Assembly (NCBI GenBank): GCA_017525805.1 | Contig: JAFXSH010000100.1 | Coordinates: 19,040-83,039 of the forward strand | Reading direction: 5' to 3' | From: Clostridia bacterium | GTDB lineage: Bacteria; Bacillota_A; Clostridia; Christensenellales; Aristaeellaceae | DNA: 64,000 nt | In this document: piece after piece, positions 8,745 to 17,427 of the stretch | Layout: each line of letters starts with the position of its first letter | How positions within the stretch are numbered: position 1 is the stretch's first letter | Program-made: the position numbers and the translations under genes | Notes under the pieces: generated by a model | Databases searched by the model: none | Told to the model about the DNA's origin: nothing | The model's input: the letters and a program-made list of their open reading frames with translations, nothing else

Positions 8745-10487
8745 TCATCTTTCATCCGTAAGACGCTTGATTTCCGCTGACAGCGTCATGCCACGCACAG
8801 GCTTTGCCAAAAAACCGTCGAAACCCTCCCGCATGCAGAGCTGTTCGATTTCCGAACCAACGTTAGCCGTCAGGCACACGATTTTGCTTTCGCAGCACAG
8901 CCCGTTTTCCTGGTTTCTGATCTTATGCAGGCATTTGACGCCATCCATTCCGGGCATCTGGTGATCCATCAGAATGATGTCGTAACGGGTTTCCAACGTT
9001 TTTTGCAGCGCTTCTTCGCCGCTGGCCGCCGTATCTACCCGCGCTTTTGTTTCCCGAAGCAGCTTTTTCACCACCATCAGATTCATGGGCGTATCGTCCA
9101 CGGCGAGAATTTTGAGGTTCGGAAAAAACAGAACGCTTGGTTTGTCCGGCGCATCGGGTCTTTCCGCCTTTTTCAGGTCCACCGTACCCACGGGGGTATC
9201 GTCCGCGACGGCTTGCGGAATCTCGATATGGAAGGTGGAGCCCTCGCCATAGGTGCTGGTGACGCGGACCGTGCCGCCCATCATATCCAATAGCTGCTTT
9301 ACGATGGAAAGCCCCAGTCCTGTGCCCTCGATCGCGCGGTTCTTCTGTTCATCAAGGCGCAGAAACGCGGTAAACAGGTGGGGAATGTCCGCTTCCCGAA
9401 TCCCGATACCCGTGTCGGCGACGTCATAGACCATCCGAAACGTTCCGGTTTCGTCCGTGCGGCCGCTGACGGTCAGCGTCACGGAGCCGGTTTTGGTGTA
9501 TTTGATGGCATTGGTGATCACGTTGAGCAGAATTTGCTTGATCCGCGCCTCGTCGCCGTTCAGCATGGAGGGCAGCGCGGGTTCCACCTCAATTCGATAA
9601 TCCAGTTCTTTTTCCTTTGCCCGAAGCCATGTCATGCCCACCACGTCGGACAGCATGCCGGTGGTTTTGTAGCTGCTGTTGGTCAGCTCCATGCGTCCGG
9701 TTTCCAGCCGGGACATATCCAGAATTTCATTGATCGTTTGCAGCAGGGTCCTGCTTGCGATTTCGATATTCTGCGCGTTTTCCCTTACCTCGGAGGGTAT
9801 TTTTTCCCGCAGCGTCATTTCGTTCAAGCCGATAATGGCGTTCACCGGGGTGCGGATTTCATGGCTCATGCTGGAAAAGAACCGCTTCTGCGCCTGATTC
9901 AGCCATTCGATCTCCTTTTTCTGCTTCTGCACGATCCGGTTTTCCGCCCTGTATACCGAGGTGACGAAGGCAAAGAGCGAACAAATCAGCACGGTGACCA
10001 GCAGGATGGACAAAAACGATTCCACATGCTCGGCGGTCACGGTATGCCGCTCCAGCAACTCTGGATGGAGAACGGAGACAAGATAGCAAATGCCGCTCAC
10101 GACGATGCACAATGCCAGGACCAGAACGCGTTCCCATTTCTGGGTCACCAGATACACATAGACCAGCGCGAAAGCAAATACGACGGGCGCGCCGCCGTAC
10201 ATCCCGCCGGAGGAAAAGAAGGTCAGGGGATACATGAGAAAGTAGAGCATACCGGAGACAGCCGATCCTGCCCGCATTTTCCCTGTCTGAAAGGTCAGGG
10301 CCACCGTCGCGCCAAAAAGCGCCGTGCCGATCAGCATGACCGCGATATGGAGGGTATTGCCCCCGGACAGGATGGTGTACACGGAAACCACCACAAATTC
10401 CGCCAGGGCGATGGCGGACAAAAGCTGGAACAGCCTGCTCTGCAGCGGGATGTCCGCATTCAGGATTTGTTTGATCCGCGCTTTCAT
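8745..10487 (-). CDS. Hybrid sensor histidine kinase
   Basis: A 580-residue membrane kinase. Residues 1-180 hold about six membrane segments without a large extracytoplasmic domain. A short coiled linker leads to the HisKA box FFSSMSHEIRT, with phospho-acceptor His209. The HATPase domain shows NVITNAIKYTKTG (N box), DTGIGI (G1) and GTGLGLSIV (G2). A C-terminal receiver domain has the acidic pair in VDDTPMN and the phospho-acceptor Asp in ILMDHQMPGMDG. The gene starts inside the stop of the HPt gene (4-bp overlap) and is third in a HD-GYP, HPt, kinase operon. Phosphate flow His to Asp to HPt to response regulator is inferred from this order. Confidence 0.95.
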   Translation of the reverse strand: MKARIKQILNADIPLQSRLFQLLSAIALAEFVVVSVYTILSGGNTLHIAVMLIGTALFGATVALTFQTGKMRAGSAVSGMLYFLMYPLTFFSSGGMYGGAPVVFAFALVYVYLVTQKWERVLVLALCIVVSGICYLVSVLHPELLERHTVTAEHVESFLSILLVTVLICSLFAFVTSVYRAENRIVQKQKKEIEWLNQAQKRFFSSMSHEIRTPVNAIIGLNEMTLREKIPSEVRENAQNIEIASRTLLQTINEILDMSRLETGRMELTNSSYKTTGMLSDVVGMTWLRAKEKELDYRIEVEPALPSMLNGDEARIKQILLNVITNAIKYTKTGSVTLTVSGRTDETGTFRMVYDVADTGIGIREADIPHLFTAFLRLDEQKNRAIEGTGLGLSIVKQLLDMMGGTVRVTSTYGEGSTFHIEIPQAVADDTPVGTVDLKKAERPDAPDKPSVLFFPNLKILAVDDTPMNLMVVKKLLRETKARVDTAASGEEALQKTLETRYDIILMDHQMPGMDGVKCLHKIRNQENGLCCESKIVCLTANVGSEIEQLCMREGFDGFLAKPVRGMTLSAEIKRLTDER

Positions 10488-10843
10488 CCGATCATCTCCC
10501 GAAGACCGTCAGCCAGCGCGGCGTAATCCGCAAGAAATGGCGTGTGGGCCGTCCGCAGCGTGGATTCGTCCCCTTCCTTCGCCGCCAGCTCCAGCCCGTA
10601 CGCTTTTTCGGAAAGATCGGACGCGCCGATCATCCGGGACGTATTCTTGACGGAGTGCATAAGGATGCGATAATTGGCCCAGTCCCGCGCCTCGAAAAAC
10701 CGCTGCATGCGGGTTTCGTTCGCATCATGCTCGTTCACATATTCCGCCAGCATCTCTCCATAGAAATCCATATCGTCCGCGCAGTATGCCAGCCCTTCCG
10801 TGCCGTCAATGCCCAGCGACTGCAAAGCATGGGTATCCAGCAT
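10484..10843 (-). CDS. HPt phosphotransfer protein
   Basis: A 119-residue standalone histidine phosphotransfer domain. The motif LMHSVKNTSRMIGA puts the phospho-acceptor at His63, and the surrounding helices match the four-helix HPt fold. The start at 10843 is preceded by GGGAGG. It ends overlapping the hybrid kinase start by 4 bp and begins 2 bp after the HD-GYP regulator stop, so all three are tightly coupled. It should shuttle phosphate from the kinase receiver to the receiver of the HD-GYP protein. Confidence 0.9.
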   Translation of the reverse strand: MLDTHALQSLGIDGTEGLAYCADDMDFYGEMLAEYVNEHDANETRMQRFFEARDWANYRILMHSVKNTSRMIGASDLSEKAYGLELAAKEGDESTLRTAHTPFLADYAALADGLREMIG

Positions 10844-10845
10844 GC

Positions 10846-11868
10846 TCACACCTCCCGCATCGCATAGTCTTTGTCTTCGTCCATGATGTCCAGCATGATA
10901 TCGGCAAAGCGCGGGTCGAACTGGCTGCCTTTGCACTGTTCGATCTCCGCCCGAACCGCCGCCTGGGACAATTGCCTGCGGTAGCTGCGGTTGCTCGTCA
11001 TGGCGTCATAGGTGTCCGCCACCGCTATGATCCGCGCCACCTCCGGGATATTTTCTCCCTTGAGCCCGTCGGGATAGCCTCGCCCGTCATAGCGCTCATG
11101 ATGCCAGTGCGCGCCGATTTCCAGTTCAGGCAGGTCGGTGATTTTCGCCAGGATCTGCGCGCCGACAGCCGGATGAGTCTTGATTTCCGCAAACTCTTCC
11201 TCGGTCAGGCGGCTCGTTTTGTTGATGATCGCGTCCCGAATGCCGATCTTGCCCACGTCGTGCAGAAGGCCCATCATGTAGATTTTTTCCTGCTCCCGCT
11301 CGCTGAACCCAGCGCGCATGGCAATCTCCTTCGCGTACTGCGCCACCCGGGCGGAATGGCCGTGGGTATAGCGGTCCTTCGCGTCGACGGACGCCGCCAG
11401 CGCCTGAACGATCTGTAAATAGGCATGGGACAGCTTTTCTGTTTTTACCCGGATTTCATGCGACATGCTTTCATGCAGCCGGTTCAGCTCCATGATGTTG
11501 CGCACGCGCTTGAGCAGCACTTCCGCGGCAAAGGGCTTCCGCACGAAATCGGCGGCCCCGGCATGCAGCCCTTCGGTCTCCGTGCGAACGTCCCCGTCGC
11601 CTGTTAGAAAAACCACCGGCACGTTCCGGTAAGCAGGCGATGCTTTCAACTGCTTCAAAATATCGAAGCCGTTGATATCCGGCATATGCACATCCAGCAG
11701 AATGACATCGGGAATGTGTTCGCCGTCCAGAAAGGCAAAAGCGTCAGTGCCGGAGCTGAAATAACGGCCTTCAATGCCAGCCTTGTCGAATACGCGCTTT
11801 GCCACCTTGAGGCTCATTATTTCATCATCGACAACCATTACGCTGGTTTTTTCGTGGATCATGCTCAA
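10846..11868 (-). CDS. Response regulator with HD-GYP domain (c-di-GMP phosphodiesterase)
   Basis: A 340-residue protein. The N-terminal receiver has the acidic pair in VVDDE and the phospho-acceptor Asp59 in LLDVHMPD, with the TG and KPF residues of the receiver fold. The C-terminal domain has the HD metal site (GLLHDVGKIG) and the complete HHERYDGRGYPDGLKG signature of HD-GYP phosphodiesterases, which cleave cyclic di-GMP. First gene of the phosphorelay operon, with its own promoter at 11946-11974. All catalytic residues appear intact, so an active, phosphorylation-gated enzyme is likely. Confidence 0.95.
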   Translation of the reverse strand: MSMIHEKTSVMVVDDEIMSLKVAKRVFDKAGIEGRYFSSGTDAFAFLDGEHIPDVILLDVHMPDINGFDILKQLKASPAYRNVPVVFLTGDGDVRTETEGLHAGAADFVRKPFAAEVLLKRVRNIMELNRLHESMSHEIRVKTEKLSHAYLQIVQALAASVDAKDRYTHGHSARVAQYAKEIAMRAGFSEREQEKIYMMGLLHDVGKIGIRDAIINKTSRLTEEEFAEIKTHPAVGAQILAKITDLPELEIGAHWHHERYDGRGYPDGLKGENIPEVARIIAVADTYDAMTSNRSYRRQLSQAAVRAEIEQCKGSQFDPRFADIMLDIMDEDKDYAMREV

Positions 11869-11945
11869 CCCTCATTTTGTATGAAATCTCGCGCACTGTC
11901 TGCAATCCCTGCACAGCTTTTCCTTTGTATCCCTTCACAGGTCCC

Positions 11946-11974
11946 ATTATATACGAAGATCAATAGAAAGGCAA
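11946..11974 (-). promoter_or_regulatory. Promoter for the HD-GYP/HPt/kinase operon
   Basis: TTGCCT (11969-11974) and TATAAT (11946-11951) on the minus strand, 17 bp apart, 77 bp before the start codon. Confidence 0.75.
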
Positions 11975-12067
11975 TATTCCCGCATTTTGAACAGCCGGCG
12001 CTTTTTTTTCGCGGCTATGGAACAAACGGCGGATTTCATTCGTCTATATGAATGAGGTGAGGATGAA

Positions 12068-12391
12068 ATGAGCACGATGCTTTCGATTTATCCCAAGGAA
12101 GACAGCCCCACCCTGCTGGCCATCGACGAAGACGAAAAGGTGGTTTATGTGGACGGCGAACCCTGCGAGCTGACCCAGCAGGAGTTTTCCCTGTTGCAGG
12201 AGCTGGCCCAGAATATCGACCGGCCCGTGTCCCGGGAAGAACTGCTGCGGGACGCCTGGGGATACGTATGCCCGGGAGAAACCCGCACGGTGGACGTGCA
12301 TATCCAGCGGCTGCGGAAAAAATTAGGCTTTTTTTCCATCGAAACGGTGTACCGCCGGGGCTACAAGCTGCGGGCCCAGGAGGTCTATTGA
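12068..12391 (+). CDS. Standalone OmpR-type winged-helix DNA-binding protein
   Basis: A 107-residue protein consisting almost only of the effector domain of OmpR/PhoB regulators: ELTQQEFSLLQEL, SREELLRDAWG, then RTVDVHIQRLRKKLG (recognition helix) and ETVYRRGYKL (wing). There is no receiver domain; the first 30 residues look like a remnant of its last strand or a short cap. GAGGTGAGGATGAA precedes the ATG. It lies divergent to the phosphorelay operon and just upstream of the XRE regulator gene. Without a receiver it must be controlled by abundance, dimerisation or a partner. Target genes are unknown. Confidence 0.85.
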   Translation: MSTMLSIYPKEDSPTLLAIDEDEKVVYVDGEPCELTQQEFSLLQELAQNIDRPVSREELLRDAWGYVCPGETRTVDVHIQRLRKKLGFFSIETVYRRGYKLRAQEVY

Positions 12392-12414
12392 TCGTTTACT
12401 CCACGGAGCGTAGG

Positions 12415-12443
12415 TTGCTAACAGCCTAAAAGTCTGTTATGCT
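12415..12443 (+). promoter_or_regulatory. Promoter for the XRE-superoxide reductase fusion gene
   Basis: TTGCTA (12415-12420) and TATGCT (12438-12443), 17 bp apart, ending 22 bp before the ATG at 12466. Confidence 0.6.
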
Positions 12444-12465
12444 GTACCCGAAAGAGGTGATACTG

Positions 12466-13053
12466 ATGGATCATTATGTAACGGGTACGACGATCAAGAG
12501 CCTGCGGGAAAAGCAGGGAATGACCCAGGCGGACTTGGCGGCGAAGCTGAACATTACGGACAAGGCCGTTTCCAAATGGGAGACGGGCCGGGGCTTTCCC
12601 GACCTGTCCCTGCTGGAACCGCTGGCAAAAGCGCTGCGCGTTTCGGTGCCGGAGCTTTTGTCCGGCCAGGTGATCGTGAACGGCAACCGGGCCAGCAACC
12701 TGCTGCGCTCCCGGCTGTACGTGTGCCCCGTGTGCGGCAACGTGATGTTTGCCAAGGGCGACAGCGTGATTTCCTGCTGCGGCATCGCCCTGCCCCCGCT
12801 GGAAGCGGAGGAGCCGGACGATGCGCACCGGGCCATGGTGGAAAAGGTGGAGAACGAATACTTTGTTTCCGTTCCCCACGATATGACCAAGGAGCATTTT
12901 ATTTCCTTTATCGCCTATGTGATCATGGACCGGTTTGAAATGAAAGCCCTGTATCCCGAAGGAAACGCGGAGGCGCGCTTCTTCCCCCGCAGCCGGAACG
13001 GGAAGCTGTACTTTTACTGCAACAGGCACGGGCTGTTCTGCCAAAAGATGTGA
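12466..13053 (+). CDS. XRE-family regulator fused to a desulfoferrodoxin (superoxide reductase)-like domain
   Basis: A 195-residue fusion. Residues 1-66 are an XRE helix-turn-helix (KSLREKQGMTQADLAAKL, then AVSKWETGRGFPDLSLL). Residues 85-195 match desulfoferrodoxin. Cys87, Cys90, Cys104 and Cys105 form a CPVC/CC desulforedoxin-type iron site. His121, His138, His144, Cys185 and His188 occupy the His4Cys positions of the superoxide reductase centre (VPHDMTKEHF, YCNRHGLF). The Glu-Lys that normally precedes the first histidine is Asp-Ala, so catalysis may be weak. The start at 12466 has GAGGTG upstream. A redox-sensing repressor or activator in an anaerobe is inferred. Targets are not visible. 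Confidence 0.88.
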   Translation: MDHYVTGTTIKSLREKQGMTQADLAAKLNITDKAVSKWETGRGFPDLSLLEPLAKALRVSVPELLSGQVIVNGNRASNLLRSRLYVCPVCGNVMFAKGDSVISCCGIALPPLEAEEPDDAHRAMVEKVENEYFVSVPHDMTKEHFISFIAYVIMDRFEMKALYPEGNAEARFFPRSRNGKLYFYCNRHGLFCQKM

Positions 13054-13057
13054 CACG

Positions 13058-13096
13058 AAAAAAGCCTGCGGGGTGATGAAAACCCGCAGGTTTTTT
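13058..13096. terminator. Bidirectional intrinsic terminator
   Basis: CCTGCGGG at 13065-13072 pairs with CCCGCAGG at 13083-13090, flanked by A6 on the left and T6 on the right. It serves the plus-strand XRE gene and the minus-strand pyrH gene. Confidence 0.9.
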
Positions 13097-13130
13097 CCTT
13101 ATGGCTTTCTCGGCGGAGAGATCAACCTCG

Positions 13131-13841
13131 TTACGCCTCGGGCCGCAGTACGGTGCCCATATCGTCTCCATCCAGGACTTTGAGGATGCTTTCCGGCTCG
13201 AACAGGCCGAATACCCGCACGATGGGCACCCTGTTTTCGGCGCACAGGGCGAAGGCGGCGGCGTCCATCACCTTGAGGCGCAGTTCCTGGGCCTTTTCAT
13301 ACGTGATTTCCCGGATGAGGGTGGCGGTGGGGTCCTGCTTGGGATCGGCGGTATATACGCCGTCGATGTTTTTGGCCAGCAGGATGGCGTCCGCGCCCAC
13401 TTCCACGGCCCGCAGCACCACAGCGGTGTCGGTGGAGAAGAAGGGATTGCCGCTGCCGCCCGCGAAGAGGGTCACATACCCCTGCTCCATGTATGCCCGG
13501 GCCTTTTCAGCGTTGAACACCTCGCACACCCGGGGCATTTCAATGGCGCTCAGCACCACGGCTTTGCCGCCCGCCCGCTGCACGGCGTCCCGCATGGCCA
13601 AACAGTTGATCACCGTGCCAAGCATGCCCATTTGGTCGGCGGTCACCCTGTCCATCTGGCCGCCGCTGCGGCCCCGCCAGATATTGCCCGCGCCGATGAC
13701 CACGCCCAATTGGGTCTTTTCCGCAATCTTTACCAGCACTTTCGCCACGTGATCGATGATGCCGTGATCGAACAGCCGCCCGTTTTCCCCTAACATTTCG
13801 CCGCTGAGCTTGAGCAGTACGCGCTTGTATTCCAGTTTCAT
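13131..13841 (-). CDS. pyrH: UMP kinase
   Basis: A 236-residue bacterial uridylate kinase of the amino-acid-kinase fold, making UDP from UMP. Visible are the KLSGEMLGE phosphate loop, VVIGAGNIWRG, the family block DRVTADQMGMLGTVINCL and the nucleotide-binding FAGGSGNPFFSTDTAV. The start is the ATG at 13841 with an upstream GGAGGGA. It follows rpsB-tsf as in most Bacillota, but a strong terminator separates it from tsf and frr does not follow; the next gene downstream is convergent. Confidence 0.97.
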   Translation of the reverse strand: MKLEYKRVLLKLSGEMLGENGRLFDHGIIDHVAKVLVKIAEKTQLGVVIGAGNIWRGRSGGQMDRVTADQMGMLGTVINCLAMRDAVQRAGGKAVVLSAIEMPRVCEVFNAEKARAYMEQGYVTLFAGGSGNPFFSTDTAVVLRAVEVGADAILLAKNIDGVYTADPKQDPTATLIREITYEKAQELRLKVMDAAAFALCAENRVPIVRVFGLFEPESILKVLDGDDMGTVLRPEA

Positions 13842-13864
13842 GGGTATTCCCTCCTTATCCGCAT

Positions 13865-13890
13865 AAAAAAGGGGCGGCAGGAGCCGTCCC
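13865..13890 (-). terminator. Intrinsic terminator between tsf and pyrH
   Basis: On the minus strand GGGACGGC (13883-13890) pairs with GCCGCCCC (13871-13878), with one A-C mismatch and a TCCT loop, followed by T6 (13865-13870). It lies 15 bp after the tsf stop and 24 bp before the pyrH start. Confidence 0.82.
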
Positions 13891-13905
13891 TTGATTGAAG
13901 CGAAA

Positions 13906-14559
13906 TTACTTCTTGGTCATTTCGGCGATTTCAGCCGCCAGGTTGGATTCTTTCTTTTCGATGCCCTCGCCGCGCTCATAGCGGGTAAAACGGCGAATGG
14001 AGATCTTTTCGCCGGAAGCCAGGGTAGCTTCCTGCACGCGGGTGGCGATGGTGATGTCGGGATTCTTGACGAAGGGCTGTTCCATCAGGCAGTTTTCATC
14101 GTAATACTTCTTGATGCGGCCTTCCACCATGCGGTCCACGATCTTTTCGGGCTTGCCTTCGTTCAGAGCCTGGGCGCGCAGGATTTCCTTTTCACGGTCC
14201 AGAGCTTCCTGGGGCACGTCTTCCTTATTGATGTACAGGGGATTGGAAGCGGCGATCTGCAGGGCGATGTCATGGCACAGTTCCTTGAAGGTGTCGGTCT
14301 TGGCCACGAAGTCGGTTTCGCAGTTGACTTCCACCAGCACGCCGATTTTGCCGCCCATGTGGATGTAGCTTTCCACGGCGCCTTCGGCGGCCACGCGGCC
14401 GGCCTTCTTGGCGGCGGCGGCCAGGCCCTTTTCGCGCAGATAGGCAACGGCTTCGTCCATATTGCCGTTCTTTTCAACCAGCGCCTTTTTGCAGTCCATC
14501 ATACCGGCCTGGGTGCGTTCACGCAGTTCCTTAACCATTGCGGCAGTAATTTCAGCCAT
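13906..14559 (-). CDS. tsf: Elongation factor Ts
   Basis: A 217-residue EF-Ts, the nucleotide exchange factor for EF-Tu. The N-terminal domain has the family signature [17 protein letters not shown] and the helix [13 protein letters not shown]; the core contains [10 protein letters not shown], which contacts EF-Tu. It is the short form common in Clostridia, with one compact core rather than two full subdomains. GGAGG lies just upstream of the ATG at 14559. Co-transcribed with rpsB 43 bp upstream. Confidence 0.97.
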   Translation of the reverse strand: MAEITAAMVKELRERTQAGMMDCKKALVEKNGNMDEAVAYLREKGLAAAAKKAGRVAAEGAVESYIHMGGKIGVLVEVNCETDFVAKTDTFKELCHDIALQIAASNPLYINKEDVPQEALDREKEILRAQALNEGKPEKIVDRMVEGRIKKYYDENCLMEQPFVKNPDITIATRVQEATLASGEKISIRRFTRYERGEGIEKKESNLAAEIAEMTKK

Positions 14560-14602
14560 GGGAATGACCTCCTTAAAATCTATCTGTCAAAAATCGAAAG
14601 AA

Positions 14603-15331
<729 letters not shown>

Positions 15332-15438
15332 TGGGGTTTCCTCCTCATTTTTGTTGTATCCTCTGCGGGTTTCATCTTCGCTTGCCACCGGTTTCCCGGC
15401 ACAGGCAAACAAATCCGCCCGCATGCGTGATCCAGAAA

Positions 15439-15467
15439 ATTATAGCACAGGGAGAAAAGGTTGGCAA
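15439..15467 (-). promoter_or_regulatory. Promoter for rpsB-tsf
   Basis: TTGCCA (15462-15467) and TATAAT (15439-15444) on the minus strand with 17 bp spacing. Confidence 0.82.
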
Positions 15468-15503
15468 GCGCTTTTTTTGTTTTTTTTCGATATTTCCGCG
15501 GAG

Positions 15504-15532
15504 TTTTCAAATCTGTGTTCCTATGTTATAAT
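15504..15532 (+). promoter_or_regulatory. Promoter for the D-amino acid deacylase gene
   Basis: TATAAT at 15527-15532 with a weak -35 TTTTCA at 15504-15509, 17 bp spacing, 30 bp before the ATG. Divergent to the rpsB promoter. Confidence 0.6.
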
Positions 15533-15562
15533 TGGAAAGAAATGAGACGCGGAGGGATGAAC

Positions 15563-17122
15563 ATGGCATACAGCGAAGCGGATTTGATCATTCGCGGGGC
15601 GACGATGATCGACGGCACGGGACGGCCAGGATTCCGGGGAGATATTGCCGTGGCGGACGGAAAAATCCTGGCGGCAGGGGATTGCTCTGGCTTACGGGGG
15701 CGGGAAGAAATCAAGGCGGACGGGCTGGCCTGCGCGCCGGGGTTCATCGACGCCCACGCCCATTCGGATACCATGTTCGTCAAGGACTCAAGCGGCGCGT
15801 CCAAGCTGTACCAGGGCATCACCACCGAAGTCTCCGGCAACTGCGGGGCCAGTCCCTTTCCCAAGCCGGAAGGGAACAAAAACCCCTGGCGCTGTGCTTC
15901 CTACGCCGATTTCCTGCGGGCGTTCGATGAGCGGGGCGCATGCATGGCGGTAAACCAGGCGATGCTCGCGGGTCACGGCAGCCTACGGGAAAGCTTGGTG
16001 GGGGAAAGCGCCCGGCCCGCGTCCCCAAAGGAAATGGAACGCATGAAGGATCAGCTGCGGCGTGATCTGGAAGCCGGGGCCCTGGGCATGTCCCTCGGGC
16101 TGGAATACGCGCCAGGCTGCTTCGCCGGTCAGGAAGAATTGAACGCTTTAGGCGCTGTTGTTCAGGAAGCGGGCGGGATCGTCACCTGCCATATGCGCAG
16201 CGAGGGCCTGCGCGTCTTCGATGCCATCGACGAACTGGCCCAGGTGGGCCGCGCTTCCGGCGTCCACGTGCACATTTCCCATATCAAGCTGGATCATTAC
16301 AGCGTCCACGGCCAGGCCCCGGCGGTGTGGGAAAAAATCGAACAATTGCGGCATGAGGGCGTCCATATCACGGCGGACGTGTACCCCTTTACCGCCTCCG
16401 CCACCACCCTGACCATCCGCTGCCCCCGGTGGAGCATGGACGGCGGGGAAGAAGCCCTGCTGGGGTTCCTTAAGGGAGACAGGCGGCAAGAGGTGGTGGA
16501 AGGCATCCGCAGCCACTACTTTAACGCCCAGCGGGCGGAAACCTGCCTGTTCAGCGATGGCGGCGGATTATGGCCTGAAATTGTAGGCAAGACTTTGCGT
16601 TTTGTGGCGGAAGAGATACTGCATACCTCCGATTACGCGGAAGCGGCGGCGGTGGTGCTGGAGCGCACCAGGGCGCGGGCGCGGGGCGTGTTTTTCGTCA
16701 TGAGCGAGGAAGACATGCTGTATTTCCTGTCCAAAGATATTTGCATCGGCTCGGACGGCTATGCCCTGCCCGACGATCCGGAGAAGGTGGGCTCCCTTCC
16801 CCATCCCCGCTCTTACGGAGCCGTTGCGGAGTTTCTTCGTTTGGCGCGGGAAAAGCATATTTGTCCCTTGGAAGAAGCCGTGCGCCGGGTCACGTCCAAA
16901 CCGGCGGAGACCTTCGGACTCACGGGCCGGGGCCGCATCGCCCCCGGCATGGCCGCCGACCTTACGGTGTTCGATCCTTCTGTGATCGCGCCCAGGGCCA
17001 CTTATTTGAACCCCATTCAAACGGCTCAGGGGGTGCGGTGGGTGATCGTGGGCGGCAAAATCGCCCTGCGGGAGGGCAGGCAGACCGAGGAGAGGGCAGG
17101 ACGGTTTTTGCGGAGAAGATAA
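15563..17122 (+). CDS. N-acyl-D-amino-acid deacylase family amidohydrolase
   Basis: A 519-residue amidohydrolase-superfamily enzyme. The HxH-type metal site is in FIDAHAHSD near residue 65, preceded by the beta-sandwich start (DLIIRGATMIDGTG). Further ligands are in VHVHISHIKLDHY, and the final Asp is in GSDGYALP. The closing VTSKPAETFGL and GRIAPGMAADLTVFDP are typical of D-aminoacylases and dihydroorotase-like relatives. It probably hydrolyses N-acyl-D-amino acids or related cyclic amides. GGAGGG at 15551-15556 gives proper spacing to the ATG at 15563, not to the ATG at 15557. It stands alone, divergent from rpsB. Confidence 0.9.
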   Translation: MAYSEADLIIRGATMIDGTGRPGFRGDIAVADGKILAAGDCSGLRGREEIKADGLACAPGFIDAHAHSDTMFVKDSSGASKLYQGITTEVSGNCGASPFPKPEGNKNPWRCASYADFLRAFDERGACMAVNQAMLAGHGSLRESLVGESARPASPKEMERMKDQLRRDLEAGALGMSLGLEYAPGCFAGQEELNALGAVVQEAGGIVTCHMRSEGLRVFDAIDELAQVGRASGVHVHISHIKLDHYSVHGQAPAVWEKIEQLRHEGVHITADVYPFTASATTLTIRCPRWSMDGGEEALLGFLKGDRRQEVVEGIRSHYFNAQRAETCLFSDGGGLWPEIVGKTLRFVAEEILHTSDYAEAAAVVLERTRARARGVFFVMSEEDMLYFLSKDICIGSDGYALPDDPEKVGSLPHPRSYGAVAEFLRLAREKHICPLEEAVRRVTSKPAETFGLTGRGRIAPGMAADLTVFDPSVIAPRATYLNPIQTAQGVRWVIVGGKIALREGRQTEERAGRFLRRR

Positions 17123-17427
17123 GCTTGAATATGCTGAATATGTCGAAAAAAAATCCGTAAAAAATTTGATTTCATGAAAACATTCCGTGAAAATCCGTTG
17201 AAATGCGGATGAAAATTTGATATAATATAGGCAAGCGGCAGATCATTCTTGAATCTGCCGGATGATTCAATCAATCATGAAACGAGGAACGGCTGATCGG
17301 ATGAAAATTTGAACGCAAACGGACAAAGATGTCGGTTTATACCTTGCGTAACCTGTGCCCGGTGGATTCATTTTTTACAAAGAGAAGCATGGGGTTCTTT
17401 TTTCTTTGTGTCAAGGAGGATTTTTGG
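17123..17427 (+). promoter_or_regulatory. rho upstream region: promoter and structured leader
   Basis: About 300 bases with no gene. A near-consensus promoter, TTGAAA (17198-17203) and TATAAT (17221-17226) with 17 bp spacing, starts a leader of about 190 nt. The leader can form CGGCAGAT (17236-17243) with ATCTGCCG (17253-17260), or instead TTGAATC (17249-17255) with GATTCAA (17264-17270). The two hairpins overlap and cannot coexist. Later, ACAAAG near 17379 can pair with CTTTGT just before the AAGGAGG. Such a layout suggests control by alternative folding, possibly autoregulation, but no known riboswitch is recognised. Confidence 0.6.

Noticed and set aside
9378..10526. A 382-codon open frame on the plus strand
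   Set aside because: Antisense to the hybrid histidine kinase, with no start signals or recognisable domain.
15332..15438. An S2 autoregulatory leader before rpsB
   Set aside because: The leader is about the right length, but no known S2-binding structure could be matched with confidence.
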